Origin: an uncultured Thermoguttaceae bacterium
GTDB lineage: Bacteria > Planctomycetota > Planctomycetia > Pirellulales > Thermoguttaceae
Reading direction: 5' to 3'
Assembly (NCBI GenBank): GCA_937951625.1
Contig: CALFBP010000058.1
Coordinates: forward strand, 1-46,518
DNA length: 46,518 nt
Every line of letters begins with the position of its first letter. Positions within the stretch are counted from its first letter, which is position 1. Both the position numbers and the translations under genes were made by a program. The notes beneath the pieces are model-generated. The model worked only from the letters and a program-made list of their open reading frames with translations. It ran no database searches and was not told where the DNA came from. Below are positions 8,688-17,993 of the stretch, in pieces.

Positions 8688-9083
8688 ATGATGACCGATC
8701 CTATCGCCGACATGTTGACTCGCATCCGCAACGCGGTGCGCGTCGAACGGCCTCTGGTCGAACTGCCGCTCTCCAAGGTCAAGCGCGGGGTGGCGGAGGT
8801 TTTGAAACGGGAGGGCTATATCTGGGACTGGGAGGAAGTCCCGGGCAAGCCGACGAGCCAGATCCGGATTCATTTGAAATATGGCCCGAACGGGGAGCGG
8901 GTGATTCGCCATCTGCGCCGCATCAGCACCCCCGGACGCCGGGTCTACTGCGGGGCGGCCAAGCTGCGGCCGGTGCTGAACGGCCTGGGAATTTCCATCA
9001 TCAGCACCAGCCGCGGCGTGATCAGCGACCGCGAAGCGCGTCAACGAAAACTTGGCGGCGAGGTGCTTTGTGAAGTCTGGTGA
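8688..9083 (+). CDS. rpsH: 30S ribosomal protein S8
   Basis: 131 residues, normal length. Begins [16 protein letters not shown], with the C-terminal [20 protein letters not shown] signature intact. ATG 8688 and ATG 8691 are equally possible starts. S8 binds helix 21 of 16S rRNA and is the translational repressor of the spc operon in E. coli. A 174-base spacer without recognised elements separates it from rplF. Confidence 0.96.
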   Translation: MMTDPIADMLTRIRNAVRVERPLVELPLSKVKRGVAEVLKREGYIWDWEEVPGKPTSQIRIHLKYGPNGERVIRHLRRISTPGRRVYCGAAKLRPVLNGLGISIISTSRGVISDREARQRKLGGEVLCEVW

Positions 9084-9257
9084 CGTCACCACGACGCATG
9101 GCGAATGACGAAATGCCCCATGACGGAAGGTCAACGGCTCACGTCCCGGGCGTCGCACGCGATTCGCTCGCGACCGCCCGTGGTGCCTCATGGTGCGTTT
9201 GGCCCTCGTTCCTCATGCGGAGTACGTCACTGAAGCTTTCGTGAGCTAGGGTGGGTT

Positions 9258-9803
9258 ATGTCGCGTTTGGGAAAGAAGCCGGTTGCGATCCCCGACAAGG
9301 TCAAGGTCCAGATTCAGGACCACCATGTGGTCGTGGAAGGGCCTTTGGGGAAATTGGAGTGGGATGTTCCCGCGGTCATTCGAGTCGGATTCGACGAGAG
9401 CGGCAAAGCGTTGGTGGTCGCGCGAACCAGCGATGAGCGTCAAGCCAAGGCCCTGCACGGCCTGACCCGCGCCCTGCTCCAAAACATGGTGGTGGGCGTC
9501 ACCCAAGGGTATGAACGGCGTCTGGAAGTGGTGGGGGTCGGTTACATCGCGGCGGTTCAAGGCAACATGCTTCAATTGCGGGTCGGGCTGGCCAACGAAC
9601 TCCAGAAGCCCATTCCCGCGGACCTCAAGGTCACCTGCCCCGACCAGCAGCACGTGGTGATTCGGGGCATCGACAAGCAAAAGGTCTTCCAATTTGCCGC
9701 GGAGGTCCGCGCCCTGCGCAAGCCGGAGCCCTATAAAGGCAAGGGCATCCGTTACGAGGGCGAGGTGGTCCGCCGCAAGCAAGGCAAGGTCATGGCGAAG
9801 TAA
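9258..9803 (+). CDS. rplF: 50S ribosomal protein L6
   Basis: 181 residues, normal for L6. It starts [17 protein letters not shown], has the tandem alpha/beta domains typical of the family, and ends with the signature [28 protein letters not shown] immediately precedes the ATG at 9258. L6 sits near the GTPase-associated centre of the 50S subunit. Confidence 0.96.
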   Translation: MSRLGKKPVAIPDKVKVQIQDHHVVVEGPLGKLEWDVPAVIRVGFDESGKALVVARTSDERQAKALHGLTRALLQNMVVGVTQGYERRLEVVGVGYIAAVQGNMLQLRVGLANELQKPIPADLKVTCPDQQHVVIRGIDKQKVFQFAAEVRALRKPEPYKGKGIRYEGEVVRRKQGKVMAK

Positions 9804-9816
9804 GCGAGAGGCGAAC

Positions 9817-10278
9817 GTGAAACACGCAAAGCGAATCGGCCGGCAGCGGCGGCGGCGTTGCTGGCGGGTCAGCAATAAGGTGAAGGCGCATTCGACGCGG
9901 CCGCGATTGGCGGTTTTCCGCAGCCACAAGCACATTTACGCGCAGATCATCGACGACGCGGCCGGTAAAACGCTCGCCGCGGCCAGCTCGCTCGAAAAGG
10001 CGTTCCGCGAGTCGATCCCGTATGGCGGCAACAAGGCGGCGGCCGCAGCCGTCGGCAAAGCCATTGCCGAGCGGGCCTTGGCGGCGGGCGTGCGTCAAGC
10101 AGCGTTCGATCGGCGGCATTATAAGTATCATGGCCGCGTCGCCGCCCTGGCCGATGCGGCCCGCGACGCCGGACTCGATCTCGGCGCCAAGCCCCCGGCC
10201 CCGGAGGTCAAAGCGACGCCCGAACCCAAGAAACCAGCCAAGAAACAACCCAAAAAAACAGTGGAAGCCCAAGCTTAG
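9817..10278 (+). CDS. rplR: 50S ribosomal protein L18
   Basis: 153 residues against the usual 115-122. The core is standard: [20 protein letters not shown], then [20 protein letters not shown] and the [19 protein letters not shown] end. The extra length is a Pro/Lys/Ala-rich C-terminal tail. The GTG at 9817 is the start, 13 bases after the rplF stop with GAGAGG upstream; the frame extends to 9694 but that part shadows rplF. L18 binds 5S rRNA. Confidence 0.94.
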   Translation: MKHAKRIGRQRRRRCWRVSNKVKAHSTRPRLAVFRSHKHIYAQIIDDAAGKTLAAASSLEKAFRESIPYGGNKAAAAAVGKAIAERALAAGVRQAAFDRRHYKYHGRVAALADAARDAGLDLGAKPPAPEVKATPEPKKPAKKQPKKTVEAQA

Positions 10279-10296
10279 CCAACGCTGGATCACAGT

Positions 10297-10782
10297 ATGA
10301 GCACGGAAACTACCCAAGGGGCATTGATCGACAAGGTGGTGAAGATTCGGCGGTGCGCCGCCGTGGTCAAAGGCGGTCGCCGTTTCAGTTTCACCGCCAT
10401 GGTCGTGGTGGGCGACGGCCAGGGCCGGGTCGGCTGGGGTTATGGCAAGGCCAACGAGGTGCCCCCCGCCGTCGAAAAGGCCATCAAGGATGGATCGCGG
10501 AACATGGTTGCCATTCCGCTGACCGGAACCACCATCCCCCACCAGGTCGAAGGCCATTTCGGGGCTGCTAAAGTCGTTCTCGTGCCGGCGCGGCCGGGAA
10601 CGGGCGTGATCGCCGGCGCGGCGGTGCGGGCCGTGTGCGAGGCATGCGGGATTCGCGACATCCTCACCAAAAGTTTCGGTTCCCCCAACCCCATCAACCT
10701 GGTCAAAGCGACGCTGAATGCCCTCCAGTCGCTGCGTCCGCTCAGCGAGGTAGAACGACTTCGGGGAGTTTCGCTGTCATGA
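10297..10782 (+). CDS. rpsE: 30S ribosomal protein S5
   Basis: 161 residues. Carries the double-stranded RNA-binding region [20 protein letters not shown] and [15 protein letters not shown], and the C-terminal [19 protein letters not shown]. Its stop codon overlaps the rplO start as ATGA, with no room for rpmD (L30), which normally lies between them. S5 works in decoding fidelity with S4. Confidence 0.96.
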   Translation: MSTETTQGALIDKVVKIRRCAAVVKGGRRFSFTAMVVVGDGQGRVGWGYGKANEVPPAVEKAIKDGSRNMVAIPLTGTTIPHQVEGHFGAAKVVLVPARPGTGVIAGAAVRAVCEACGIRDILTKSFGSPNPINLVKATLNALQSLRPLSEVERLRGVSLS

Positions 10783-11264
10783 ACTTGAACGACATTCATC
10801 GCGGGATTCACAAGTACAAGGCTCGCAAACGTGTCGGACGCGGCAAAGGAACCGGGCTGGGCAAGACCAGCGGCCGGGGTCATAAGGGCCAGGGCGCCCG
10901 AGCCGGTTGGTCCGCCCCACCCACATTCGAGGGCGGCCAGATGCCTCTCGTCCGCCGCATCCCGAAACGCGGCTTCCACAATCGCTTCGCCGCCACCGTG
11001 GCCATCGTCAATCTCGCGGAACTCGAAAAGGCCTTCGCCGCCAACGAGGAGGTCAACCCGGAAACGCTCCGCACCAAGCGCATCGTCCGCGGCCAATACG
11101 ATGTCTTGAAAGTGCTCGGCGATGGTGCCTTGACCAAGCCCCTCAAGATCGCCGCCCACCGCTTCAGCCGCTCGGCCCTCGAAAAAATTCAGCAGGCCGG
11201 CGGCCAGGCCGTGGTGTTGCCGGGCAAGGCCCCGGTCCAAAAAAAGAACACCAAGTCCGAGTGA
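10779..11264 (+). CDS. rplO: 50S ribosomal protein L15
   Basis: 161 residues. Begins [20 protein letters not shown], followed by the Gly/Arg/Lys-rich [20 protein letters not shown] and the [17 protein letters not shown] signature. The start overlaps the rpsE stop by 4 bases. L15 is a late-assembly protein of the 50S. About 110 bases separate it from secY. Confidence 0.95.
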   Translation: MNLNDIHRGIHKYKARKRVGRGKGTGLGKTSGRGHKGQGARAGWSAPPTFEGGQMPLVRRIPKRGFHNRFAATVAIVNLAELEKAFAANEEVNPETLRTKRIVRGQYDVLKVLGDGALTKPLKIAAHRFSRSALEKIQQAGGQAVVLPGKAPVQKKNTKSE

Positions 11265-11375
11265 TGAATCTCGCCATGGGAAGCCGAAGGTGCATCGCCA
11301 GAAGGACGGGGTGAAGGGTGAAGGAGGCCTTCACCTTTCATCCCGCATCGTTCCATCCTTGCCAAGGATCGAGCC

Positions 11376-12746
11376 ATGTGGGAAAAAATTCGCGTTGTCT
11401 TCACCATCCCCGAGCTGAGGCAGAAGATCCTCCTCACCCTGGCGCTCTTGGCGATCTATCGCATCGGGTATTTGATTCCCTTGCCGATCATCGACCAAGC
11501 CAAGATGACGGCCTTTTTCGAGCGGGCGGCGGGCGGGGGGCTCGGCCAGTTGATCCAGCAGGCCATGCTCTTTAGCGCCTCCAGCTTGAGCCAGGCCACC
11601 ATTTTCGGCCTGGGCATCATGCCCTATATCTCGGCCTCCATCATCTTTCAACTCCTGGCCAGCGTCTGGAAGCCCCTGGAGGAGTTGCAGAAGGAAGGCG
11701 AAAGCGGGCGGAAAAAAATCAATGAATACACGCGCTACGCCACCGTCGTGTTGTGCGTCGGGCAAAGTTGGTTCTATGTCAACTGGCTGGTCGGCGCTGG
11801 CCTGGTCCGCGAGTCGCTGCTGGACGTCAACGATCATCTCAGCTTCGGCTGGCAGTTCACCGCCGTCATGACGATGACGGCCGGAACCACGTTTCTCATG
11901 TGGCTGGGGGAGCAAATCGACGAGTATGGCATCGGCAACGGCATCAGCCTGCTGATCATGGCGGGCATTCTCGCCCGAATGCCGCACGCGGGCTGGGAAC
12001 TGATCGAGCCGATGGTCAAGCAAGGGGGCCTCGAACTGGGGTCCGGCGGCGGCAAGCTGGGCGTGGAGAACCTATTGGTCCTGGCCGTGCTGTTCGTATT
12101 GGTGATCGCCGGGGTGGTGTTCATCACCCAGGGTCAGCGCCGCATCCCCACCCAAAGCGCCAAACACGTGCGGGGACGCCGCGTTTACGGCGGAACCCGG
12201 CAATACCTGCCCTTGCGGGTCAATCAGGCCGGCGTGATGCCGATCATCTTCGCCTCCAGCCTCTTGCTCTTCCCTCAGGTGCTGTTCAACTGGCTCGCTC
12301 AAATGTGGCCCAATGTTGGCTGGCTGGTGAGCTTTGCGCAAACGTTCCACCGCGGCGAGGCCTCGTATGTATACAACGCCCTCTACATCGCGCTGATCTA
12401 TTTCTTCTGCTACTTCTGGACGGCCATCACCTTCAATCCCAAGGACATGGCCGACAACTTGAAAAATTACGGTAGCTTCATTCCGGGTTACCGACCCGGT
12501 CGGCGCACCGCCGACTATCTGGAAAAGGTGATGCTCCGCATCACCTACGTGGGGGCGGGCTTTTTGGCCGTGGTGGCCATCACCCCGACCATCATTTCGG
12601 GATGGATGGGGGTGAGTTATTCGGTTTCGAGCTTCTACGGCGGCACTGGGCTGTTGATCGCCGTCAGCGTGGCCTTTGACCTGGTCCAAAAGATCGACAG
12701 CCACTTGGTGATGCGGAATTACAAGGGATTGTTGGAGAGAGGATGA
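11376..12746 (+). CDS. secY: Preprotein translocase subunit SecY
   Basis: 456 residues, with ten hydrophobic segments expected for the channel-forming subunit of the Sec translocon. Recognised blocks include the first helix region LTLALLAIYRIGYLIPLP, GLGIMPYISASIIFQLLA in the plug/TM2 area, the YGIGNGISLLI motif, and GRRTADYLEKVMLRITYVGA near the C terminus. AAGGA at 11365-11369 precedes the ATG at 11376. Its stop overlaps the adk start as ATGA. Confidence 0.96.
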   Translation: MWEKIRVVFTIPELRQKILLTLALLAIYRIGYLIPLPIIDQAKMTAFFERAAGGGLGQLIQQAMLFSASSLSQATIFGLGIMPYISASIIFQLLASVWKPLEELQKEGESGRKKINEYTRYATVVLCVGQSWFYVNWLVGAGLVRESLLDVNDHLSFGWQFTAVMTMTAGTTFLMWLGEQIDEYGIGNGISLLIMAGILARMPHAGWELIEPMVKQGGLELGSGGGKLGVENLLVLAVLFVLVIAGVVFITQGQRRIPTQSAKHVRGRRVYGGTRQYLPLRVNQAGVMPIIFASSLLLFPQVLFNWLAQMWPNVGWLVSFAQTFHRGEASYVYNALYIALIYFFCYFWTAITFNPKDMADNLKNYGSFIPGYRPGRRTADYLEKVMLRITYVGAGFLAVVAITPTIISGWMGVSYSVSSFYGGTGLLIAVSVAFDLVQKIDSHLVMRNYKGLLERG

Positions 12747-13303
12747 GAATCGTATTCATCGGCCCTCCTGGGGCAGGCAAGGGCACGCAGGCCGAACGAT
12801 TGATCGCGGTTTACGGCTTGGCGCATTTGTCGACCGGCGACATGCTCCGCGCCGCCCGAGATGCCAAAACCGAAATCGGCCTCCAGGCCGAGTCGTATAT
12901 GGCGGCGGGGCAGCTCGTGCCCGACGACGTGATCGTGGCCATCGTGGCAGAGCGTTTGAAGGCCGCGGACTGCGCCGCTGGCTTTCTCTTGGACGGCTTT
13001 CCCCGCACCATCGCCCAGGCCGAGGCCCTCGATCGGATGCTACACGAACGGGGAACGCCGCTCGACGTGGTGCTTGAACTGCGCGTGCCGGAGGAGGAAT
13101 TGTTCCGTCGCCTGGCCGGTCGTGGTCGCGCGGACGACTCCCCGGAAGTGATTCGCCAGCGGCTGGTGGCCTATCGGCAGCAAACGGAGCCCCTGCTGGA
13201 CTACTACGAAAAAAAAGGCTTGTTGAAAGTCATCGACGGTTTGGGCCCCGTGGACGAGATCTTCGCGAGGATCAAGGCAGTGCTCGACCCTTGGACCGGC
13301 TGA
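12743..13303 (+). CDS. adk: Adenylate kinase, short form
   Basis: Converts ATP plus AMP into two ADP in the cytoplasm. 186 residues: P-loop [10 protein letters not shown] at about 7-16, AMP-binding [10 protein letters not shown] and LLDGFPRT motifs, and a short LID (no zinc-finger insertion), which makes it the short-type enzyme. It is coupled to secY by a 4-base overlap, the common secY-adk-map order. Confidence 0.95.
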   Translation: MRIVFIGPPGAGKGTQAERLIAVYGLAHLSTGDMLRAARDAKTEIGLQAESYMAAGQLVPDDVIVAIVAERLKAADCAAGFLLDGFPRTIAQAEALDRMLHERGTPLDVVLELRVPEEELFRRLAGRGRADDSPEVIRQRLVAYRQQTEPLLDYYEKKGLLKVIDGLGPVDEIFARIKAVLDPWTG

Positions 13304-13316
13304 GGAGTTGTTCGGC

Positions 13317-14123
13317 GTGCAACGGCCTCCGGAACTGAAATCAGCGCGCGACCTGGAGTTGATGCGCAAGGCCGGTCTCTTGGTTTGGGAAGCGCACCAA
13401 CTCGTGGCGTCCATGCTTCGGCCCGGCCTCACCACGGAAGCCATCGACGCCGCGGTGGATAAGTTCTTTCGGGATCGGCGTGCGGTGTCGCTTTTCAAGG
13501 GTGTGCCGGGCAAAGTCCCCTTTCCGGCCTCCACCTGCATTTCTATCAATGAAGAAGTGGTCCACGGCATCCCCGGCCCGCGGAAATTGGCCGAGGGGGA
13601 TATTGTCAGCGTGGACATTGGGTGCAAACTGAATGGGTGGTGCGGTGATGCCGCGGCGACCTACCCGGTGGGTCGCATCGCCCCGGAACTCCAACGACTC
13701 CTGGATGTGACGCAGGGAGTGCTCCATCTGGCGATCGACTTGGTGGGTAAACGGACGTGGTGGAGCGAAGTCGCCGCCGAGATGGACAAATATGTAAGGC
13801 AAGCGGGCTTCAGCACAGTGGAAGCGTTCGTGGGTCACGGAATCGGTCGAGAAATGCATGAAGACCCCCAAGTGCCCAATTTCGTGAGCGAACAACTGCG
13901 CAGAGGGGGGGATTTCCGCTTGGTGTCGGGTTTGGTGATTGCGATTGAGCCAATGGTCAACATGGGTACCAAGCGAGTACGGTCTCAGCCCGACCATTGG
14001 ACGCAAGTCACTGCCGATGGACGCCCCAGCGCCCATTTCGAGCATACCGTGGCAATCACCCAGCACGGCCCCTACGTCTTGACGGCGGGGCCCCACCACC
14101 AGGGTCCGGGGCAGCCGTTCTAA
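13317..14123 (+). CDS. map: Methionine aminopeptidase, type I
   Basis: Removes the initiator methionine from nascent proteins; a two-metal cytoplasmic enzyme. All five metal ligands are visible: Asp in SVDIG, Asp in WCGDAA, His in [11 protein letters not shown], Glu in AIEPMVN and Glu in HFEHT. The GTG at 13317 is taken as start because the GAGGA at 13302-13306 is 10 bases upstream; the TTG at 13308 sits only 1 base from it. 268 residues, slightly longer than the usual 250-264 because of a short C-terminal tail. The adk stop is 13 bases upstream. Confidence 0.93.
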   Translation: MQRPPELKSARDLELMRKAGLLVWEAHQLVASMLRPGLTTEAIDAAVDKFFRDRRAVSLFKGVPGKVPFPASTCISINEEVVHGIPGPRKLAEGDIVSVDIGCKLNGWCGDAAATYPVGRIAPELQRLLDVTQGVLHLAIDLVGKRTWWSEVAAEMDKYVRQAGFSTVEAFVGHGIGREMHEDPQVPNFVSEQLRRGGDFRLVSGLVIAIEPMVNMGTKRVRSQPDHWTQVTADGRPSAHFEHTVAITQHGPYVLTAGPHHQGPGQPF

Positions 14124-14288
14124 TCCATTGCGCCAAAGTCACTTACAACAACGGAGCAAGATTTTTGGGACAAATGGCCCAAGGGGGACATGATTAGATC
14201 CCACTGATCTGGGCGTAAGAAAGCAACAGCGGTTATCAGCGTTTTACGTGGTCGAGGGTTTAGCGTCCGAGGCGTTTTTCCCGACGGT

Positions 14289-14305
14289 AGAGAAATTCTT
14301 TCTCT
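14289..14305. repeat. Small inverted repeat before the rpmJ promoter
   Basis: A perfect 7-bp inverted repeat, AGAGAAA/TTTCTCT, with a 3-base centre. It lies 7 bases upstream of the -35 element proposed for rpmJ. There is no U-run after it, so it does not look like a terminator; it could be an operator or the 3' end structure of the map transcript. Confidence 0.4.
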
Positions 14306-14311
14306 GGGGCC

Positions 14312-14341
14312 TTGAGGGAGGGACGGAAAATCGCCTATACT
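14312..14341 (+). promoter_or_regulatory. Promoter for rpmJ-rplQ
   Basis: TTGAGG at 14312-14317 and TATACT at 14336-14341 with an 18-base spacer match sigma-70 type hexamers (4/6 and 5/6). It lies 38 bases before the rpmJ start in the 255-base map-rpmJ gap, where infA is usually found. It would drive the alpha-operon genes independently of the S10-spc part. Confidence 0.6.
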
Positions 14342-14378
14342 AAAACGCTTTGCCACACTGCGGAAAGCGTAGGTCGTT

Positions 14379-14492
14379 ATGAAAGTGCGTGCCAGCGTGA
14401 AACGGATTTGCGAACACTGCAAGATCGTGCGCCGGCGGGGTACCGTCTATGTGGTGTGCGTCAACCCTCGCCATAAACAGAGGCAGGGGTAG
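14379..14492 (+). CDS. rpmJ: 50S ribosomal protein L36, zinc form
   Basis: 37 residues, the standard size of L36. It starts [17 protein letters not shown] and carries the zinc ligands C11, C14, C27 and H32, so it is the C+ form. It follows map after a gap containing a good promoter; no infA gene is present between them. rpsM follows after about 100 bases. Confidence 0.95.
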   Translation: MKVRASVKRICEHCKIVRRRGTVYVVCVNPRHKQRQG

Positions 14493-14596
14493 GCGGTGGG
14501 TTCGCATCCCCAAATAGTTCGGTGGTCTTTGTCGCGGCTGCCGAGTCGATCCGGGGGAGCAGACCTAGAGTGGTCATCATTGTGCGGAGTGATTAA

Positions 14597-14980
14597 ATGC
14601 CTCGTTTGCTGGGTGTCGATATCCCTGGAAACAAGCCGACGGTGATTTCGTTGCGCTACATTTACGGCGTGGGGCCCAAAATAGCTCAGGAATTGTGTTT
14701 CAAGGCTGGCGTCAATCCCCAGGCCCGCGCTAAGGACCTTCGCGAGGACGAACTGGCGAGGTTGGCGGCGCTTTTGGATAAGGACTACACCGTCGAGGGC
14801 CAGTTGCGGCGCCAGGTAGCTCAGAACATCGCTCGATTGCGGGACATCAACTGCTACCGTGGGATTCGGCACCGCCGGGGGCTTCCGGTTCGTGGCCAGC
14901 GGACGCGGACCAACGCCCGCACCCGGAAGGGCCCCAAGAAAACCGTGGCGGGGAAGAAGGGCGTGAAGGACCTGCGGTAG
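14597..14980 (+). CDS. rpsM: 30S ribosomal protein S13
   Basis: 127 residues. The N-terminal [20 protein letters not shown] and the helix-two-turn-helix segment are typical, and the C-terminal signature [20 protein letters not shown] is intact. CGGAGTGA precedes the ATG at 14597. S13 contacts the P-site tRNA and forms bridge B1. Confidence 0.96.
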   Translation: MPRLLGVDIPGNKPTVISLRYIYGVGPKIAQELCFKAGVNPQARAKDLREDELARLAALLDKDYTVEGQLRRQVAQNIARLRDINCYRGIRHRRGLPVRGQRTRTNARTRKGPKKTVAGKKGVKDLR

Positions 14981-15048
14981 TCGCGTAAAGCTTAAGAAAT
15001 AGCCAAACAAGCCAAAGAGTGTAGGATTTTAACGGAGCGAGAATACCG

Positions 15049-15444
15049 GTGGCTAAGGCAGCAGCTTCAACAGGTACGCGACGCAAGACGCGGCGGAATG
15101 TCGCCGTGGGCATCGCGTACATCAAGGCGACTTTCAACAATACCACGGTCACCATCACCGACACCAAGGGCGACACGCTGTGTTGGGCCAGTTCGGGCAC
15201 GTGTGGCTTCAAGGGGAGTAGGAAGAGCACCCCCTTCGCGGGCCAGATGGCCGCGCAGCAAGCCGCGGAAAAGGCGATGAAGTTCGGGGTGCGCGAGGTG
15301 GAGGTGAAAGTCAAGGGGCCGGGGAGCGGCCGGGAAAGCGCCATCACCGCCTTGCAGGCCGCCGGGTTGACGATCAAGTCGATCGAGGACATTACCCCCC
15401 TGCCGCACAATGGCTGTCGCCCGAAAAAACGGCGACGCGTGTAG
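15049..15444 (+). CDS. rpsK: 30S ribosomal protein S11
   Basis: 131 residues, usual length. Contains [19 protein letters not shown] near the N terminus and the C-terminal [20 protein letters not shown] followed by KKRRRV, the family hallmark. The start codon is GTG at 15049, shortly after a CGGAGCGAG stretch. S11 is a platform protein near the E site. Confidence 0.96.
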   Translation: MAKAAASTGTRRKTRRNVAVGIAYIKATFNNTTVTITDTKGDTLCWASSGTCGFKGSRKSTPFAGQMAAQQAAEKAMKFGVREVEVKVKGPGSGRESAITALQAAGLTIKSIEDITPLPHNGCRPKKRRRV

Positions 15445-15531
15445 TCGAACTCGGAAGACGCCAAGCCGTTGCGTCTCCGTTGAGAGACAGCCAACATCTC
15501 ACAATTGATCAGACGTTAGGGCAACATCACT

Positions 15532-16158
15532 ATGGCACGTATCACCGGAGCGGTTTGCCGGCTTTGCCGTCGCGAGGGGATGAAGCTCTTCTTGAAGGGC
15601 GCCCGCTGCGACACGGACAAGTGCGCGTTGAAGCGTCGGGAGCAAGTGCCGGGCATGCACGCTTATCGGCGCGGCAAACTAACCGACTATGGCCTGCACC
15701 TTCGCGAAAAGCAAAAGGTGAAGCATTATTACGGACTGTTGGAACGGCAGTTCCGCCGCTATTTCAAGGAGGCCCAACGGGCCAAGGGCAACACCGGCGC
15801 GGCGTTGATGTCGCTTTTAGAGAGCCGGTTAGACAATATAGTGCATCGCTTGGGATTTGGGGTTTCTCGGGCCCAGGCCCGGCAGATGATTCGACACGGC
15901 CACATCACGGTCAATGGACGGCGGGTGGACATACCCAGCTATCTCTGCCGCCCTGGCGACGCCATCGCCGTGAAGGACCGCCCCAAAGTCCTGGAGCGGG
16001 TGCAGGCCAACTTGGCGGAGTTCAAGCGGGACGTTCCGGACTTTCTGCAACTGACGCCGGGGCCTCGGCCCGAGGGGCTTGTGGTCCGCTCGCCGGGAAT
16101 TGAGGACGTCTCGATCCCCGTTCAGGTTCAACTGATTGTGGAATTCTGCTCGAGATAG
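15532..16158 (+). CDS. rpsD: 30S ribosomal protein S4, zinc form
   Basis: 208 residues. The N terminus carries C9, C12, C26 and C31 in the arrangement of the zinc-binding C+ form of S4. The S4 RNA-binding domain follows (SRLDNIVHRLGFGVSRAQAR, then RQMIRHGHITVNGRRVDIPS). S4 is a primary assembly protein and, in E. coli, the repressor of the alpha operon. It is located between rpsK and rpoA, as usual. Confidence 0.96.
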   Translation: MARITGAVCRLCRREGMKLFLKGARCDTDKCALKRREQVPGMHAYRRGKLTDYGLHLREKQKVKHYYGLLERQFRRYFKEAQRAKGNTGAALMSLLESRLDNIVHRLGFGVSRAQARQMIRHGHITVNGRRVDIPSYLCRPGDAIAVKDRPKVLERVQANLAEFKRDVPDFLQLTPGPRPEGLVVRSPGIEDVSIPVQVQLIVEFCSR

Positions 16159-16182
16159 CCGGTTTCTTGTCGGAGTCTTCCC

Positions 16183-17181
16183 ATGCGAATTCGTTGGCGT
16201 GGACTGGAGCTTCCCAGCCAGGTTGTGTGCGACCGCAGCACGCTCACCGCCACCTATGGCAAGTTCGTGGCCGAGCCTTTCGAACGCGGCTTTGGCACGA
16301 CCGTCGGCAACAGCCTCCGCCGTATCCTCCTTTCCAGCCTCGAAGGCAGCGCCGTCACCCGAATGAAGGTCCACGGCGCCCTCCACGAGTTCACCACCCT
16401 CCCAGGCGTCGTCGAAGACGTGACCGATTTGGTGCTCAACGTCAAGTCGCTGGTGGTGAAAAACCACAGCTTGCAGCCCAAAGTGGTCCGCGTCGAAAAG
16501 AACACCAAGGGCGTGGTGACGGGCGCCGATGTGCAGACGGACGGCCAGGTCGAGGTCATCAATAAGGATCACCTCCTGGCCACGCTCACGGAGGACGTCC
16601 CCTTCCTGATGGAACTCGTCGTGGAGACGGGCCGCGGTTATGTGCCGGCCACGGAACACACGCCGCAGACCCAGGAGATCGGGGTCATTCCCGTCGACGC
16701 CGCCTTCAGTCCCGTGGTCCGTGTGCGGTACGAAGTCGAGGAAACCCGCGTCGGTCAGAAAACCAACTACGACAAGCTGACCATGGAAATCTGGACGAAC
16801 GGATCGGTCGGGCCGGAAATGGCCTTGGTCGAAGCGGCGAAAATCCTCCGCAAGCACCTCAATCCCTTTGTTCAATACAACGAGCTGGGGGCCCGGGTCC
16901 ACGGCGATGCCCGCGGCTTGCCCACCCCGGGCGGCGAGCCAAGCCTGGACGCCAAACTCGCCATGAGCCTTTCCGACTTGAATCTTTCCATGCGGGCCAT
17001 GAATTGCCTGATGTCCGAGAACATCCACACGGTTCGCGATTTGATCCAACGCACGGAAGACCAGTTGCTGGAGGTCCGCAACTTCGGCGAGACAACGCTC
17101 AACGAGGTGAAGGAGAAGCTTTCGGACTTTGGACTGCGGTTGGGGATGCGCCTCCCGCCCGTCTCGTCCAGTCCCTTCTAA
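16183..17181 (+). CDS. rpoA: DNA-directed RNA polymerase subunit alpha
   Basis: 332 residues. The N-terminal dimerisation domain has the hallmark [20 protein letters not shown], and the C-terminal domain (about 255-325) shows [19 protein letters not shown] and [17 protein letters not shown], the part that binds UP elements and activators. CGGAG lies just before the ATG at 16183. Complete, with no visible change in key motifs. Confidence 0.97.
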   Translation: MRIRWRGLELPSQVVCDRSTLTATYGKFVAEPFERGFGTTVGNSLRRILLSSLEGSAVTRMKVHGALHEFTTLPGVVEDVTDLVLNVKSLVVKNHSLQPKVVRVEKNTKGVVTGADVQTDGQVEVINKDHLLATLTEDVPFLMELVVETGRGYVPATEHTPQTQEIGVIPVDAAFSPVVRVRYEVEETRVGQKTNYDKLTMEIWTNGSVGPEMALVEAAKILRKHLNPFVQYNELGARVHGDARGLPTPGGEPSLDAKLAMSLSDLNLSMRAMNCLMSENIHTVRDLIQRTEDQLLEVRNFGETTLNEVKEKLSDFGLRLGMRLPPVSSSPF

Positions 17182-17272
17182 CAAGCCAACATGCGATGCC
17201 GCGGATGTGCTTGAGGCCTGAAACCCTCGGCGGAGAAATGTTTCGCGGCCCTGGAGTATAGGAATCGACGCT

Positions 17273-17896
17273 ATGAGACACCGCCGTCGCGGCCGCAAAC
17301 TCGGCCGAAATCCAAACCATCAGCGCGCTTTGCTTAGGAGCTTGGCCTGCGCCTTGATCCTTTCGGAGCGCGACGCCGAAGGCGAAGACAACAAACCGAA
17401 GGTCAAGGGCCGGATCATCACCACGCTGCCCAAGGCCAAGGAAGTGAGACCGTTGATCGAGAAGTGCGTGACGATTGCCCGCCGGGCCCTCGTCGTTCAA
17501 GAGGCGGCCGATGCCTTGAAGACCACGGCCCCCCGGCATAGCGACCAGTGGCGGGCGTGGCGGGCCAGCGCCCAATGGCGAGAATGGAACGCGGCCATCG
17601 CCCCAGCGGTCGCCGCTCGCCGCCGCACGTTGCGCCTGCTGGGGAACAAGCAAGCCGTGCGCATCCTTTTCGAGGAGTTGGCCCCACGCTTCGCCAATCG
17701 CGAGGGCGGTTATACTCGCATCTTGCGCCTGGCCAAGCCCCGGCTCGGCGATGCCGGGACCCGAGCGATCCTGGAGTTCGTTGGGCTGCGTGACCGGCAA
17801 CGGAAACGAGCTACCCGACCTACCATCGAGCCGGACGCTTCGCCCTCTCCTGCCTCGACGGAAACTTCCACGGCGGAAACGGTTTCAACTTCGTAG
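17273..17896 (+). CDS. rplQ: 50S ribosomal protein L17, enlarged
   Basis: 207 residues against about 120-127 in most bacteria. The family N terminus MRHRRRGRKLGRNPNHQRA, the ITTLPKAKEVRPLIEKCVTI helix region and the RFANREGGYTRIL signature are all present. The extra length comes from a polar insert at about 31-46, a tryptophan-rich insert at about 70-120 (DQWRAWRASAQWREWN), and a Ser/Thr/Glu-rich tail after about residue 175. It closes the ribosomal cluster. Confidence 0.94.
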   Translation: MRHRRRGRKLGRNPNHQRALLRSLACALILSERDAEGEDNKPKVKGRIITTLPKAKEVRPLIEKCVTIARRALVVQEAADALKTTAPRHSDQWRAWRASAQWREWNAAIAPAVAARRRTLRLLGNKQAVRILFEELAPRFANREGGYTRILRLAKPRLGDAGTRAILEFVGLRDRQRKRATRPTIEPDASPSPASTETSTAETVSTS

Positions 17897-17993
17897 GCTT
17901 TGCCGCGTAGCAGGAGTTGGCGGGTTGAGAACGTTCGCTACTCGCCCGACGAACTTTCCTCCGCGGTTTTCCACTTGCCAGCGAGTCCGTGAG

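Noticed and set aside
15829-17298. 489-codon reverse-strand frame across rpsD, rpoA and rplQ
   Set aside because: Antisense shadow of well-conserved genes.
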